Source: Oscillospiraceae bacterium
GTDB taxonomy: Bacteria > Bacillota > Clostridia > Oscillospirales > JAAYXM01
Length of the DNA stretch: 39,509 bases
Assembly (NCBI GenBank): GCA_017435965.1
Contig: JAFSEA010000020.1
Location: forward strand, 1 to 39,509
Direction: 5' to 3'
This document shows positions 16,473 to 25,616 of the stretch, piece by piece (positions within the stretch are counted from its first letter, which is position 1; each line of letters begins with the position of its first letter). The notes under the pieces were generated by a model. That model was not told the origin of the DNA and did no database searches. It worked only from the letters and a program-made list of their open reading frames with translations. The position numbers were made by a program, and so were the translations under genes.

Positions 16473-19400
16473 TTACTTCTTATAGTCGAGGATTCTCTTT
16501 ATGAGAACTGCCACTTCTGCTCGTGTTGTATAATCGGTTGGTGCGATTTTGCCGTTCTTTCCGTTAACTAAACCTGCTGTGATAAGTGCCGAGACGGCTT
16601 CTTTTGCATAGTCTGCGACATAACGGAAGTCTGCATATTCAACATCTGCAATTTCAAACTCAACATCAAGCTTCTGCATTGCACGGTATACAATCACCAT
16701 CATATCCTGACGAGTGATTGTGTTTTTAGGTGCGTACTTATTATCACCTATTCCGTTTACAATGCCTGTATTTCGGGCGACTGCAAGTTCACGTGCAAAG
16801 TAGTCGGAAGCATCAACGTCTGCAAAATTCTCCGTATCATCACTTTCAAGCTCAAATGCACGTACAAGGAGAATTGCAAAATCTGCTCTTGTGATATTAT
16901 TTCCGGGTGAGAAGGTTGTCTCGCTTGTTCCCTTGATAATACCTTCCTCTGCAAGGGCGTTGATTGCATCAGCCGCCCAGGCGTGGTTTCCGAGGTCGAC
17001 AAAACGAGGTGTTGTTTCGGGAACATCGGGTGTTGTTGGCACATCGGGCGTTTCCACTTCGGGTTTTGTAGGTTCGGTCGGAGTTGTTGTGGCTGCACCA
17101 CCGCCTCCGCCGGTTGTTGAGCCGTAGACCTTTACAACAAAGTCCATTGAGGATTTTCTTCCGGATTCGTCCGTTGCGGATACGATGAAGAGATTTTCAC
17201 CAATCTGAGAGTTTTGTGCTTTCCATGTAAGCTTTCCTGTTTCTTTTTCTATTGAAGCACCTCTCGGACCGGAAATCAATTCATAAGTCATGCTCTCGCC
17301 GTCTTCGTTTGCAGCAACTATGGTATAAGACATCACACTGCCTACGCTTGTAGTCAAGCCTTTACTTTCGGAAACAAACTCAGGTGAGCCGTCTTCAATG
17401 CTTGTAAGCGGAATGCGGGCAGGCATTCCCTCGCCAATGATATAGACATAACCAAGCTCAGGCTCATTGACGTTCTTATACTTGCGGATTGATGTTACTC
17501 TGCCCACATCAATCGCAACATCGTCACCACGGCGTTCAGCTCCAATAATCTTATAAGAGCCGCTTCGTGTTTCCGGACCATTGTCAACGAAGAGATATCT
17601 GCCGGAAAGCTCTGCCAGGTCTGCATCACTTACAGGCTCTGTGGGAGTGATAACAATTTCATTTTCAAGTACAAGTTCTGTTGTGAATGACTTTACCACG
17701 CCTTCAATTGCACCCTTACAATCAGTCATATCACCGATGATATCGCCATCGTGAACATAAGTATAGGTATTATTGCCATCTTCGTTTACAGTATAAACTC
17801 CTACAAAACCACGGAAAGCAAGTTCAAGGTCTCCATCTGTAACCTTGTATGTGACTTTGTTATTGGTAGCGTAGAAGATATAATCCACCCTGCCACTTGT
17901 ATGGGTAATCTTAAGGACCGCTGATGCATCCTTATCCCCTTCCGCACCGTCTGTAATTTCCATTGTGAGTTCTTCACTTGATGTGAGAGCACGAGTTGTG
18001 CGATAAGGTTCAAAAACTGTTGTAAAGAGTGTATCGAGGTTTTCTCCGCTATTTTTCACAAGAACATATTTGAGTCTGTCAATGTTCTTGTTTTCGGCTT
18101 TCTGCGGCGGATATCCGTCGGCAATTGCCACTTCACAAGTTGCACCGTTTTCGAGATTTCTTCCATTGAACATTGTCATATGGAGTCCAAGACCATTTGA
18201 ATCCTTGATCATTTTATTGAAGTCCTTTATCGCAAAGTCAACTTCAAATTTTCCCGAAGGATTGCTGTCACGATCAACATTGTTAAGCCACGTATAACCA
18301 CGGGGATATACTGTTTCATAGTCCCATGCTGCAGGAGAATTGGGATCCTTTCCGTAAGGAACATCTGCACCTGCATATGAGCCTACGTAATTTCCGCTTT
18401 CATCAGTCTGAGAAACGAGTTCAAGACCAGCTGTTCCGCTGATTTCATTGGACTGTGCGTGGAGGCTGTAGAGATGATCGTCACCGCCAAGAACACGGAA
18501 GAAGTCAACCGTATAAGAAACGCTATCATCAATATCTACGGTGACAAGACTTCTTCTGTATTCATCCGTCTCTTCGTAAACATACGGAGTAGAAACGTCC
18601 ATAAGCTGAACCATTCCGTCATCAGAGAAGTGCTTTGCCTTACCGCGGATTTCTTCGTTGTTGATCTGATTTTTCTCATTGACCATAACAGTATTATGAG
18701 AAAGCACCGTTCCTGTCCACTGGAGACGTTCAGGATCTGTTCCGGTAAGTGTCGGATAACCGAGGTCGGGCATATAATTGAGTCCGAACGCTGTCATACC
18801 GAGGTTAAGTGTGTCGTTGTGTCCGTGACCGGAGTTGCTTCCAAAATACATCCATGTATTTCGGAAGGTGTTTGTCTGTGTTGCATCCGTGACAAGTTTA
18901 TAGTTCTTGCCTGCACGGAGCATTCCGAGACCGAAGTGAGTCATCATTTCCGAATCGAGGTCAAGCGTGCCATATTCTTCAATAACATCACGGATTTCCG
19001 TTTCAAGAGACTCCGGATTCTTGAAGGTTATCGGATATGTTACACCTTCATATCCATAACGGTCATAGTATACCTGAGCAAAAATCGGGTCTGCAAATGC
19101 TTCCCAACCGTCGCGAATTCCTGTTACGCCTGCCCAATGACCCGAACCTGCAGTCGAGCCGGAGTCACCGATCTGCGGTGTGTAGTAATCCATCATAAGC
19201 GGATAGAGAGAATAAAGCATCTGAACAAACTTCGGATGATTGAGAAGATTTGCCTCCTGATATCTTTCATATACCGCAAGCACTCTCTGAACCTTAACGA
19301 GGTTTCCAAGCCATGTATTGTTGTAGCTTGATGCCTCATTTCCCATACCATCACCGTCGATTGTGTTTACGAGAACTTCATCGATACCGCCGCCACGACA

Positions 19401-22400
19401 TTCTGAGGTCGCAGAGCGAATCCATCCCGGTGCCATTAAATATTCAAGCCATTCCTTAGTTTCCGGCATTGAATCAAGAACTACTGCACCCATTGCATTC
19501 GCTGCCTGCGGCATACCGAAGTTACCGGAAACCGAGCAATCACGGAGTCCTTCAAGAGCCGTACGGATAAGACCATCTTCAATGTTTGTTCTTATCTGTG
19601 ATGCACTTTCTTTTGAGTGACGCATCTTTATCTGCTTAGATTTTTCACTCAGATATTTAATTACAAACGGATCCTCATAAACATCGAATACCATATCATA
19701 GCATTCAATTCTCGTTGTTACCTCGCCACATTCCCAAATACAACCAACAGTCTTACCAGTGTAAATTCCGCCGTCCGAGTTGGTTACTATATCTTTCCAA
19801 AGGGATGTGTCATAGTCCGGATAGAAATCTGCGATTCTGTCAAGAAGAATTGCCGCAGCTCGCCCGTATTTTATTTCACCTGTGTGGAGATATGCATTTG
19901 CGCAATTTGTTACAGCCTTGGGGAGAATTGCGCCGTTTTGGTCATAATCGGTAAGCTGATACCAAAGACCGAAGTGAGTATAATATGCGATGTAAGTATG
20001 GCGTTCAGCTATACCGTTGGGAGCCTTGAAGGGATTTCCCTCTTCATCGGTCGGGTAGTAACCGTAGCCATCATCAACACCCCAGGTTTCAACCGTCTCA
20101 CCCGGACGAAGTCCCTGGCCGCAGTTAATGGTCTTAATCTTCAATTCTCCGTTTTCATCACGGTCTCCAACTTCGGGATAAAGCTTATTCTCAAGATAAC
20201 CCTTTCCATAGCCGTAGTATGCCTTTGAACCCTTTTCTGCAGTCGGGTCACCGAACATTTCTGCGTGCTTGTCAAGTGCTCTCTGTCGATCAAACTCACC
20301 GTATTCGTTAAGACCGAGCTTATAGAAGCTTCCAAAGTCATTTGATGGGAACTTTCTCTTACAATCCGGGCACTGTATCTTCCACGGATCCTGAAGCGGA
20401 TTGGTAAGCCATGTAAACTGACCGTATTTTTCCATAAGGTCAACATTACAGTAGCGACAATATGTTCCGTAGGGATCCTCCATAAGACCCATATACGCAC
20501 CACGGGGAATTCCCTCCGAAGGAATGAGATCATAAATCAAGTCGAGATTATCGACATATTTATCCGCATTCTTCTTGTAGTTGTTTGCCTGCTGACGTGC
20601 CCAATCGTATTTCTCAACATTTTCACGGACGTTTGCAACTCTTTCAGAAGTATAGTAGCTTCCCTCAAGTTTTCCGAGAACAACAGGGAGAGTTATTTCT
20701 CCACTTCTTGTTCTGCCATTGAGAGTTACGGTTACAGAGAAGCGTGCATCACCTTCTGCAATCGGGTTGAGTTCTCCGCTTTCTGAAATCGTTGCATACT
20801 CCGGAGCAAGAGCTGTGATGCTGATTTCTGCACCTGTCATATCAAGCTCTTTTCCGAGGTTACTGTATGCCTGAACAAAGAGAGGAACTGTGTCGTTTTC
20901 TTTATCGGTAAGACGAATTCTCACACTTCCGCCTGCAGTTGCCGTGAAGGATACCATTCCCTCATCAACAATTTCTATATCAACAATCGCAGTCTTTGTT
21001 ACTCCATTGAATACGGTTGTGACTTCAATCTGTGCGATTCCTGCCTCAAGTGCTGTAAGCTTATCACCCGAAACTGTTGCGATATCGGGAGTAAGTGACT
21101 TATATGTAGTTACTGCGGCAGTACTCTCGGTCACTCTTCCGCTTGTGAGCGTTACGGTGGGTATGAGAGCAACCACATCACCTTTCATAACCTCTTCGGT
21201 TGCAGGTGCTGCTGTTGTTGAAGCAATCGGATCATCCTCAACACGGATAGAAACTTCCTTTGTCGTCTTCTTTCCGTCTATAACAGCTTCGACAACAAGA
21301 GTTGTTTCACCCTCTGCCTTACCCGTTATATCGAGAACACTTGTTCCCTTTTCTGCCTTGCGTGTGCTGTTTGTTGCAGTTACTTTTCCCGATGCATCGG
21401 AAATGTTTACTGTATTTTCTCCATCAATTGCAGTACCGTTGTTTGCAGGTCCAAAGAAGTGAACGGTACCATCGCTCATTTTGACCGTTACAAGAGCTTC
21501 GAGTTTTTCGCCAACCGCAATTACAGACGGTATTTCGGTCTGAATTTCCGAAACATCAACTGTTTCTACATCTGTCGGCACAAGCTCAACGCTGTATGGT
21601 ACAAAGAATGCGCACCAGCTCGGCATTTCGTACGGTCTGATTGATATTTCGACCGAGCCACGTTCAAGATACATTGTATTGAGCTGTTCGGTTGCAAGAT
21701 ACATCGTTCCTGCCGCAAAATCTGCTTTCGGATCGTTGAAGATAAAGTTACCTGCGTATCTGCCATTTACATAAATGTAGCTGTCTGAGTAGTTTGCAAG
21801 TCTTGCACCTGTGAATTTAACGTTATAGTAACCCGATGCCTTGATATCAGTTTTTATCGTAAACATCGAATTTGCACGTGTCGGCCACGGTTTTGTTCCG
21901 GTCTGAATCTGGACAAGGAGCTTTTCGCTTCCGTCCTGAAGATTTATCTTAAGCGGTGTGTAGCGACAATTATATGTCGTCATCTTTCCTGAATCCAGAA
22001 CAAGCTCAAAGCCCTTGGTTTCCCAATCGGCAGACGGAGCTGTCTGATCAGCATACTTCATTGTGTCCTGAGAAAGCTCAATCATCGTATACTCAGGCTT
22101 CGGAGACTCAACTGCGTTCAATGTATATTCGGATGTATATTCCGTTCCGGATACCTTTGCCGTGAGTACAACGGTTATCGGACCTTCCTTAAGCGGTTTG
22201 ATTTTTCCGTTGAATTTTCCGAGCTTTACTTCGCCCGAAACTTCGCAAGCTTCACTGTCTTTTGCAGATATAGTAAAGCCATCGTCCGTGTTCTCACCGC
22301 CTGTTGCCTTATATTTACCGATATAGTATGCACTATCATCACTCATTACTGCATTTGCAGTAAAATCGATAGTTTCCCTTACATACATCGTTTCAGGAAG

Positions 22401-25400
22401 TGTGTGTCCGATGCTCTTGTATTCAACGGAGCTTACCTCCGAAAGATATGTTATCTTGAGAGAATTGAGGATAAGTCTTGCGATATCATAGGGCTTCGTG
22501 AGGTCTGTGCTTGTGCCGGTTCTGTAATATCCCTTTTCGGTTACCGCAAAGGTTATCTTGATTTTTCCGTTTGAATCGGGAGTTAGGTATACGGTATTAA
22601 GTCTTTCCTCACCACCGAATACCCATGTATTTGAATCCTCAAAGAGCGTGCTTGAATAATCTCCTGCATATACTCCGTCGGCATAAACCGAGAATATTCC
22701 GCCATCGGCATTCTTTGTTCCTCGGATGGAAATACCATAGTAGCCCGAAGGTGCACCTTTTCCGAGGTCAACCTCAATTGTCCATTTTCCTTTGAGGTCA
22801 TCCGACGCACCTGACCATGCCTTTGTTCCGCAGTCTGCGATAAGGATGCTCTCCATCTCGCCCTTTTCGTTCTTTACATCAAGGTCAGTTCTTGTTCCCT
22901 TACTTGAATAGCTTACAGTTTCCGAAGGTACTGTTACAAATCCGCTTCCGTGGAGAGTTCTGAGGTTCCATTGCTGTGCATATGAACCGTCATCACCTTC
23001 ACCTCGGATTGTTGTTCCGAAGTCAACTATGACAGGTTCTCCCGTCCATACGGTTTCTGCTATGTTGATTGTGTGTTCAGTTTTATATTCTGTTCCACGG
23101 ATGGTTGCACAAAGCTCAACAACCGCTTCGCCACCGGATATTGCGGTGAGCTCGCCTTCGAAGATTCCGTCATTGACTACACCTTCAATTTTGACGTTGC
23201 CGGTCTTTGCTGTGACCGTGAATTTGTCGGTTGTAGCTTCGCCGCCCGTGACAGCATATTTCCCGGTTCTGAAGACTTCGTCGTTGGACATTACTGCATT
23301 GGCTGTAAATGCTATCTTATCACCTGCAACTGCTTCCGACGGAAGATTGTGAACATTTGACTTGTGGGAAAGTTCTATCAATTCCGGTTGCGGAGTGAGT
23401 GTCAACGTATTAAGACAAAGTCTTGCTGTCTCATAAGGAGAGCTTGTATCAGCTATACCTCCAACCGCATAATAACCGTTCTGCGTTACTGCAAAGGTTA
23501 TATGGACTTTCTTATTACTGTCGGGAGTTATATAGACTGTATTGAGGTCTTTCTTTCCACCGAAAATCCACGAGGTTTTATCATTTAAGAGCGTACTTGA
23601 ATACTCACCTGCGTATACTCCGTCAACGTAAACTGCAAAGGTTGCACCCGATGCCATCTTTGTTCCACGAAGAGAGACTGCATAGTAACCCGAACGTGCA
23701 TTTTCTCCCAAATCAACCTCAATAGTCCATTTGCCGACTTTGGAGCCTGCAGTTCCGTCCCAGGGCTTTCTTCCGATATCTGCAATAAGGAATTTTTCCT
23801 GAACGTTTTCTTCATTTGCAACGGTAAGGTCAATTCGTGTTCCCTTATTTGCAAAGCTTGCGGTTTCACTTGCAACAGTAGTGAAGTTTTCGCCAAACAT
23901 TCCATTGCAGTTCCATGCAGCCCCGTATACGCCGTCATCGCCTTCGCCACGCTTCATATTGCCGAAGTCTACGGTTACCGGCTCTGCAATCCATTCGCCC
24001 TCGTCTTCAGATCCAACTCTTACGGTCTTTTTGAGTTCCTTTGTCTTGCCGTCTACGATTGCGGTAACGGTAATTTCTGCCTCACCCTCTTCTTTTGCCG
24101 TGAGGATATACGTTACGGTTTCGGCAGTTGATGCCGTTCCAAGCAAGCTCTGGTCAAGTGCATCGACAACGGTTACTGCCGACACTTCAAGAACTGACGA
24201 ATCCGAAGAAGTAACCTTGACGGTATTGTTTGTACTTGAAGGCTCGCTTCCATCTGTACGATAACCAAAAGCTCTGTAGGTGCTGTCATTCATTTTGACC
24301 TTTGCGGTCATATTTTCCGATGCTCCCGGCTCAAGGGTGTCCGGTATCGCACTTTCAATCGCTGATACGGCAGGCTCATCTACAGGGACAAGCTTTGTTG
24401 TATCCGGAATGAAGAATCCAAATCCGTTGGCGACATATCTGACACGTGGTCTGATTGATATTTCAGCCTCGCCTGCCGGGATATAGACAGTATTGAGTGG
24501 CTTAAAGTCACTCTTTACAAAGCCTGACTGGGCTGTGTGGAAATCCACGTCTCCGACATACTCATCATTTACATAAATCGCACAAAGCGAGGCGTTCTTG
24601 GTTTGAATTGCCGACATTTCGGGTCGATAATAACCTGCCTGAGGCACCTTGACCTTGAAGGTCATTTTCTGATTTGTATACTGTGGGAATGTGTATCTCA
24701 CGCACCATTGGAGGTAGAATTTCTGACTATCCAATGTAACTGCAGTATAGCGGCTGTTGTATGATGCACACTTTTCAGGCACCATTTCAAAGCCATAGGT
24801 CTGCCATGCAGAAGAAGGTGCGGACTTATCTGTGTACCACGCTGTATCCCATGATGTTTCCGCAACGATTGTCTCACGCTCTGCCGCAGAAGGTGCATCA
24901 CAAGGCGCAAAGGTTATATCCTCAAGGAGGATTCTTGCTTCTGTTGTGCAAGGTGTTTTGTCCGTTGCAGAAGTGTAACCTTGTTCCTTGAGAACAAACG
25001 AAAGCATAAACTTTCCGTTTGCATCGGGAGATATATATACCTTTCCGAGATTTACAACAAGATGCTCACCTGCACCTACATTTTTCTCACTTCGACAATT
25101 GTAATCTCCGACATATGCCCGGTCTGCCCAAACTTCCCATACTCCTCCGAGGAAATGGTCTGTTCCGCGAATGGTAAGGTCATACCATCCTGCTTCAGTT
25201 GTTCCTGCATCTATCTCAATCGTCCAGCGACCTGCAGTATTTGCAGTTGTCTGATTGACATATGCTTTCTTATTCCATACTGTTGCATCAAGCACTACCT
25301 GAAGCATCGTAACTCCGTCATAGCCTGCAACTGCGAGAGCATTATTTCTTATCTGATTGCTTGCAGGACCTGCAGTTGATGTTTCAGCAGTAACCGTAGT

Positions 25401-25598
25401 GAAATTTGTACCGGTTATCGCTGCCGGTTTTATTGAAGCTTTGTCGTGGTTAATTGCAATACTTGGATCACCACTTGTGCGATAAGCAAGGTTCACAACA
25501 ATGCTTTCACGTTCTGCGCCGCTTACAAGCACCACCGCAGGAAGCAGTGATATGCACATTACAAGAGCAAGAACGAGAGAAAGTATTCTTTTCTTCAT
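16473..25598 (-). CDS. Giant SLH-anchored heparinase II/III-like protein (3041 aa), operon B copy
   Basis: Paralog of the 2390-aa lyase with a longer front end. A signal peptide ends near residue 28. At least five beta-sandwich-like modules of two classes follow. One class carries VDFG..RGEGDDG (clear at about 540 and 855, with a divergent copy near 30-230). The other carries FE(M/L)V...YN.RYT (about 245-410 and 1170-1330). BIG2-type domains lie between them. The heparinase-like part starts near 1645 and has a four-Cys cluster (C1714, C1717, C1743, C1746), GHGHND (H2258, H2260) and LSHNTV (H2301). At NFGMPQ (N2026) the His seen in the paralog is replaced by Pro2030. A putative Ig domain (about 2735-2830), a Gly/Pro/Thr linker and three SLH repeats (about 2863-3041) complete it. 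It is the last gene of operon B, 18 nt after the 753-aa gene. The enzyme class is likely; the substrate is unknown. Confidence 0.87.
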   Translation of the reverse strand: MKKRILSLVLALVMCISLLPAVVLVSGAERESIVVNLAYRTSGDPSIAINHDKASIKPAAITGTNFTTVTAETSTAGPASNQIRNNALAVAGYDGVTMLQVVLDATVWNKKAYVNQTTANTAGRWTIEIDAGTTEAGWYDLTIRGTDHFLGGVWEVWADRAYVGDYNCRSEKNVGAGEHLVVNLGKVYISPDANGKFMLSFVLKEQGYTSATDKTPCTTEARILLEDITFAPCDAPSAAERETIVAETSWDTAWYTDKSAPSSAWQTYGFEMVPEKCASYNSRYTAVTLDSQKFYLQWCVRYTFPQYTNQKMTFKVKVPQAGYYRPEMSAIQTKNASLCAIYVNDEYVGDVDFHTAQSGFVKSDFKPLNTVYIPAGEAEISIRPRVRYVANGFGFFIPDTTKLVPVDEPAVSAIESAIPDTLEPGASENMTAKVKMNDSTYRAFGYRTDGSEPSSTNNTVKVTSSDSSVLEVSAVTVVDALDQSLLGTASTAETVTYILTAKEEGEAEITVTAIVDGKTKELKKTVRVGSEDEGEWIAEPVTVDFGNMKRGEGDDGVYGAAWNCNGMFGENFTTVASETASFANKGTRIDLTVANEENVQEKFLIADIGRKPWDGTAGSKVGKWTIEVDLGENARSGYYAVSLRGTKMASGATFAVYVDGVYAGEYSSTLLNDKTSWIFGGKKDLNTVYITPDSNKKVHITFAVTQNGYYAVGGIADTSSPYETARLCLNTLTLTPQPELIELSHKSNVHNLPSEAVAGDKIAFTANAVMSNDEVFRTGKYAVTGGEATTDKFTVTAKTGNVKIEGVVNDGIFEGELTAISGGEAVVELCATIRGTEYKTEHTINIAETVWTGEPVIVDFGTTIRGEGDDGSYAQQWNLRTLHGSGFVTVPSETVSYSSKGTRTDLDVKNEKGEMESILIADCGTKAWSGASDDLKGKWTIEVDLGKGAPSGYYGISIRGTKNADGGIFSVYADGVYAGDYSSTLFEDSNTWVFGGEERLNTVYLTPDSNGKIKITFAVTEKGYYRTGTSTDLTKPYDIARLILNSLKITYLSEVSSVEYKSIGHTLPETMYVRETIDFTANAVMSDDSAYYIGKYKATGGENTDDGFTISAKDSEACEVSGEVKLGKFNGKIKPLKEGPITVVLTAKVSGTEYTSEYTLNAVESPKPEYTMIELSQDTMKYADQTAPSADWETKGFELVLDSGKMTTYNCRYTPLKINLQDGSEKLLVQIQTGTKPWPTRANSMFTIKTDIKASGYYNVKFTGARLANYSDSYIYVNGRYAGNFIFNDPKADFAAGTMYLATEQLNTMYLERGSVEISIRPYEMPSWCAFFVPYSVELVPTDVETVDVSEIQTEIPSVIAVGEKLEALVTVKMSDGTVHFFGPANNGTAIDGENTVNISDASGKVTATNSTRKAEKGTSVLDITGKAEGETTLVVEAVIDGKKTTKEVSIRVEDDPIASTTAAPATEEVMKGDVVALIPTVTLTSGRVTESTAAVTTYKSLTPDIATVSGDKLTALEAGIAQIEVTTVFNGVTKTAIVDIEIVDEGMVSFTATAGGSVRIRLTDKENDTVPLFVQAYSNLGKELDMTGAEISITALAPEYATISESGELNPIAEGDARFSVTVTLNGRTRSGEITLPVVLGKLEGSYYTSERVANVRENVEKYDWARQQANNYKKNADKYVDNLDLIYDLIPSEGIPRGAYMGLMEDPYGTYCRYCNVDLMEKYGQFTWLTNPLQDPWKIQCPDCKRKFPSNDFGSFYKLGLNEYGEFDRQRALDKHAEMFGDPTAEKGSKAYYGYGKGYLENKLYPEVGDRDENGELKIKTINCGQGLRPGETVETWGVDDGYGYYPTDEEGNPFKAPNGIAERHTYIAYYTHFGLWYQLTDYDQNGAILPKAVTNCANAYLHTGEIKYGRAAAILLDRIADFYPDYDTSLWKDIVTNSDGGIYTGKTVGCIWECGEVTTRIECYDMVFDVYEDPFVIKYLSEKSKQIKMRHSKESASQIRTNIEDGLIRTALEGLRDCSVSGNFGMPQAANAMGAVVLDSMPETKEWLEYLMAPGWIRSATSECRGGGIDEVLVNTIDGDGMGNEASSYNNTWLGNLVKVQRVLAVYERYQEANLLNHPKFVQMLYSLYPLMMDYYTPQIGDSGSTAGSGHWAGVTGIRDGWEAFADPIFAQVYYDRYGYEGVTYPITFKNPESLETEIRDVIEEYGTLDLDSEMMTHFGLGMLRAGKNYKLVTDATQTNTFRNTWMYFGSNSGHGHNDTLNLGMTAFGLNYMPDLGYPTLTGTDPERLQWTGTVLSHNTVMVNEKNQINNEEIRGKAKHFSDDGMVQLMDVSTPYVYEETDEYRRSLVTVDIDDSVSYTVDFFRVLGGDDHLYSLHAQSNEISGTAGLELVSQTDESGNYVGSYAGADVPYGKDPNSPAAWDYETVYPRGYTWLNNVDRDSNPSGKFEVDFAIKDFNKMIKDSNGLGLHMTMFNGRNLENGATCEVAIADGYPPQKAENKNIDRLKYVLVKNSGENLDTLFTTVFEPYRTTRALTSSEELTMEITDGAEGDKDASAVLKITHTSGRVDYIFYATNNKVTYKVTDGDLELAFRGFVGVYTVNEDGNNTYTYVHDGDIIGDMTDCKGAIEGVVKSFTTELVLENEIVITPTEPVSDADLAELSGRYLFVDNGPETRSGSYKIIGAERRGDDVAIDVGRVTSIRKYKNVNEPELGYVYIIGEGMPARIPLTSIEDGSPEFVSESKGLTTSVGSVMSYTIVAANEDGESMTYELISGPRGASIEKETGKLTWKAQNSQIGENLFIVSATDESGRKSSMDFVVKVYGSTTGGGGGAATTTPTEPTKPEVETPDVPTTPDVPETTPRFVDLGNHAWAADAINALAEEGIIKGTSETTFSPGNNITRADFAILLVRAFELESDDTENFADVDASDYFARELAVARNTGIVNGIGDNKYAPKNTITRQDMMVIVYRAMQKLDVEFEIADVEYADFRYVADYAKEAVSALITAGLVNGKNGKIAPTDYTTRAEVAVLIKRILDYKK
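16487..16997. repeat. Long DNA repeat covering the SLH region, copy 2
   Basis: Partner of 3980-4499 in direct orientation. The matched tract runs from the end of the gene through all three SLH repeats and stops at the Pro/Thr-rich linker, which is different in the two genes. Confidence 0.75.
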
Positions 25599-25616
25599 TG
25601 TTTAATGCACTCCTTT

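Noticed and set aside
18459-19331. 290-codon open frame on the plus strand
   Set aside because: It lies fully antisense to the conserved catalytic domain of the 3041-aa protein, has no clear ribosome site, and its composition (rich in Ile, Cys, Val and Arg) is that of a shadow frame.
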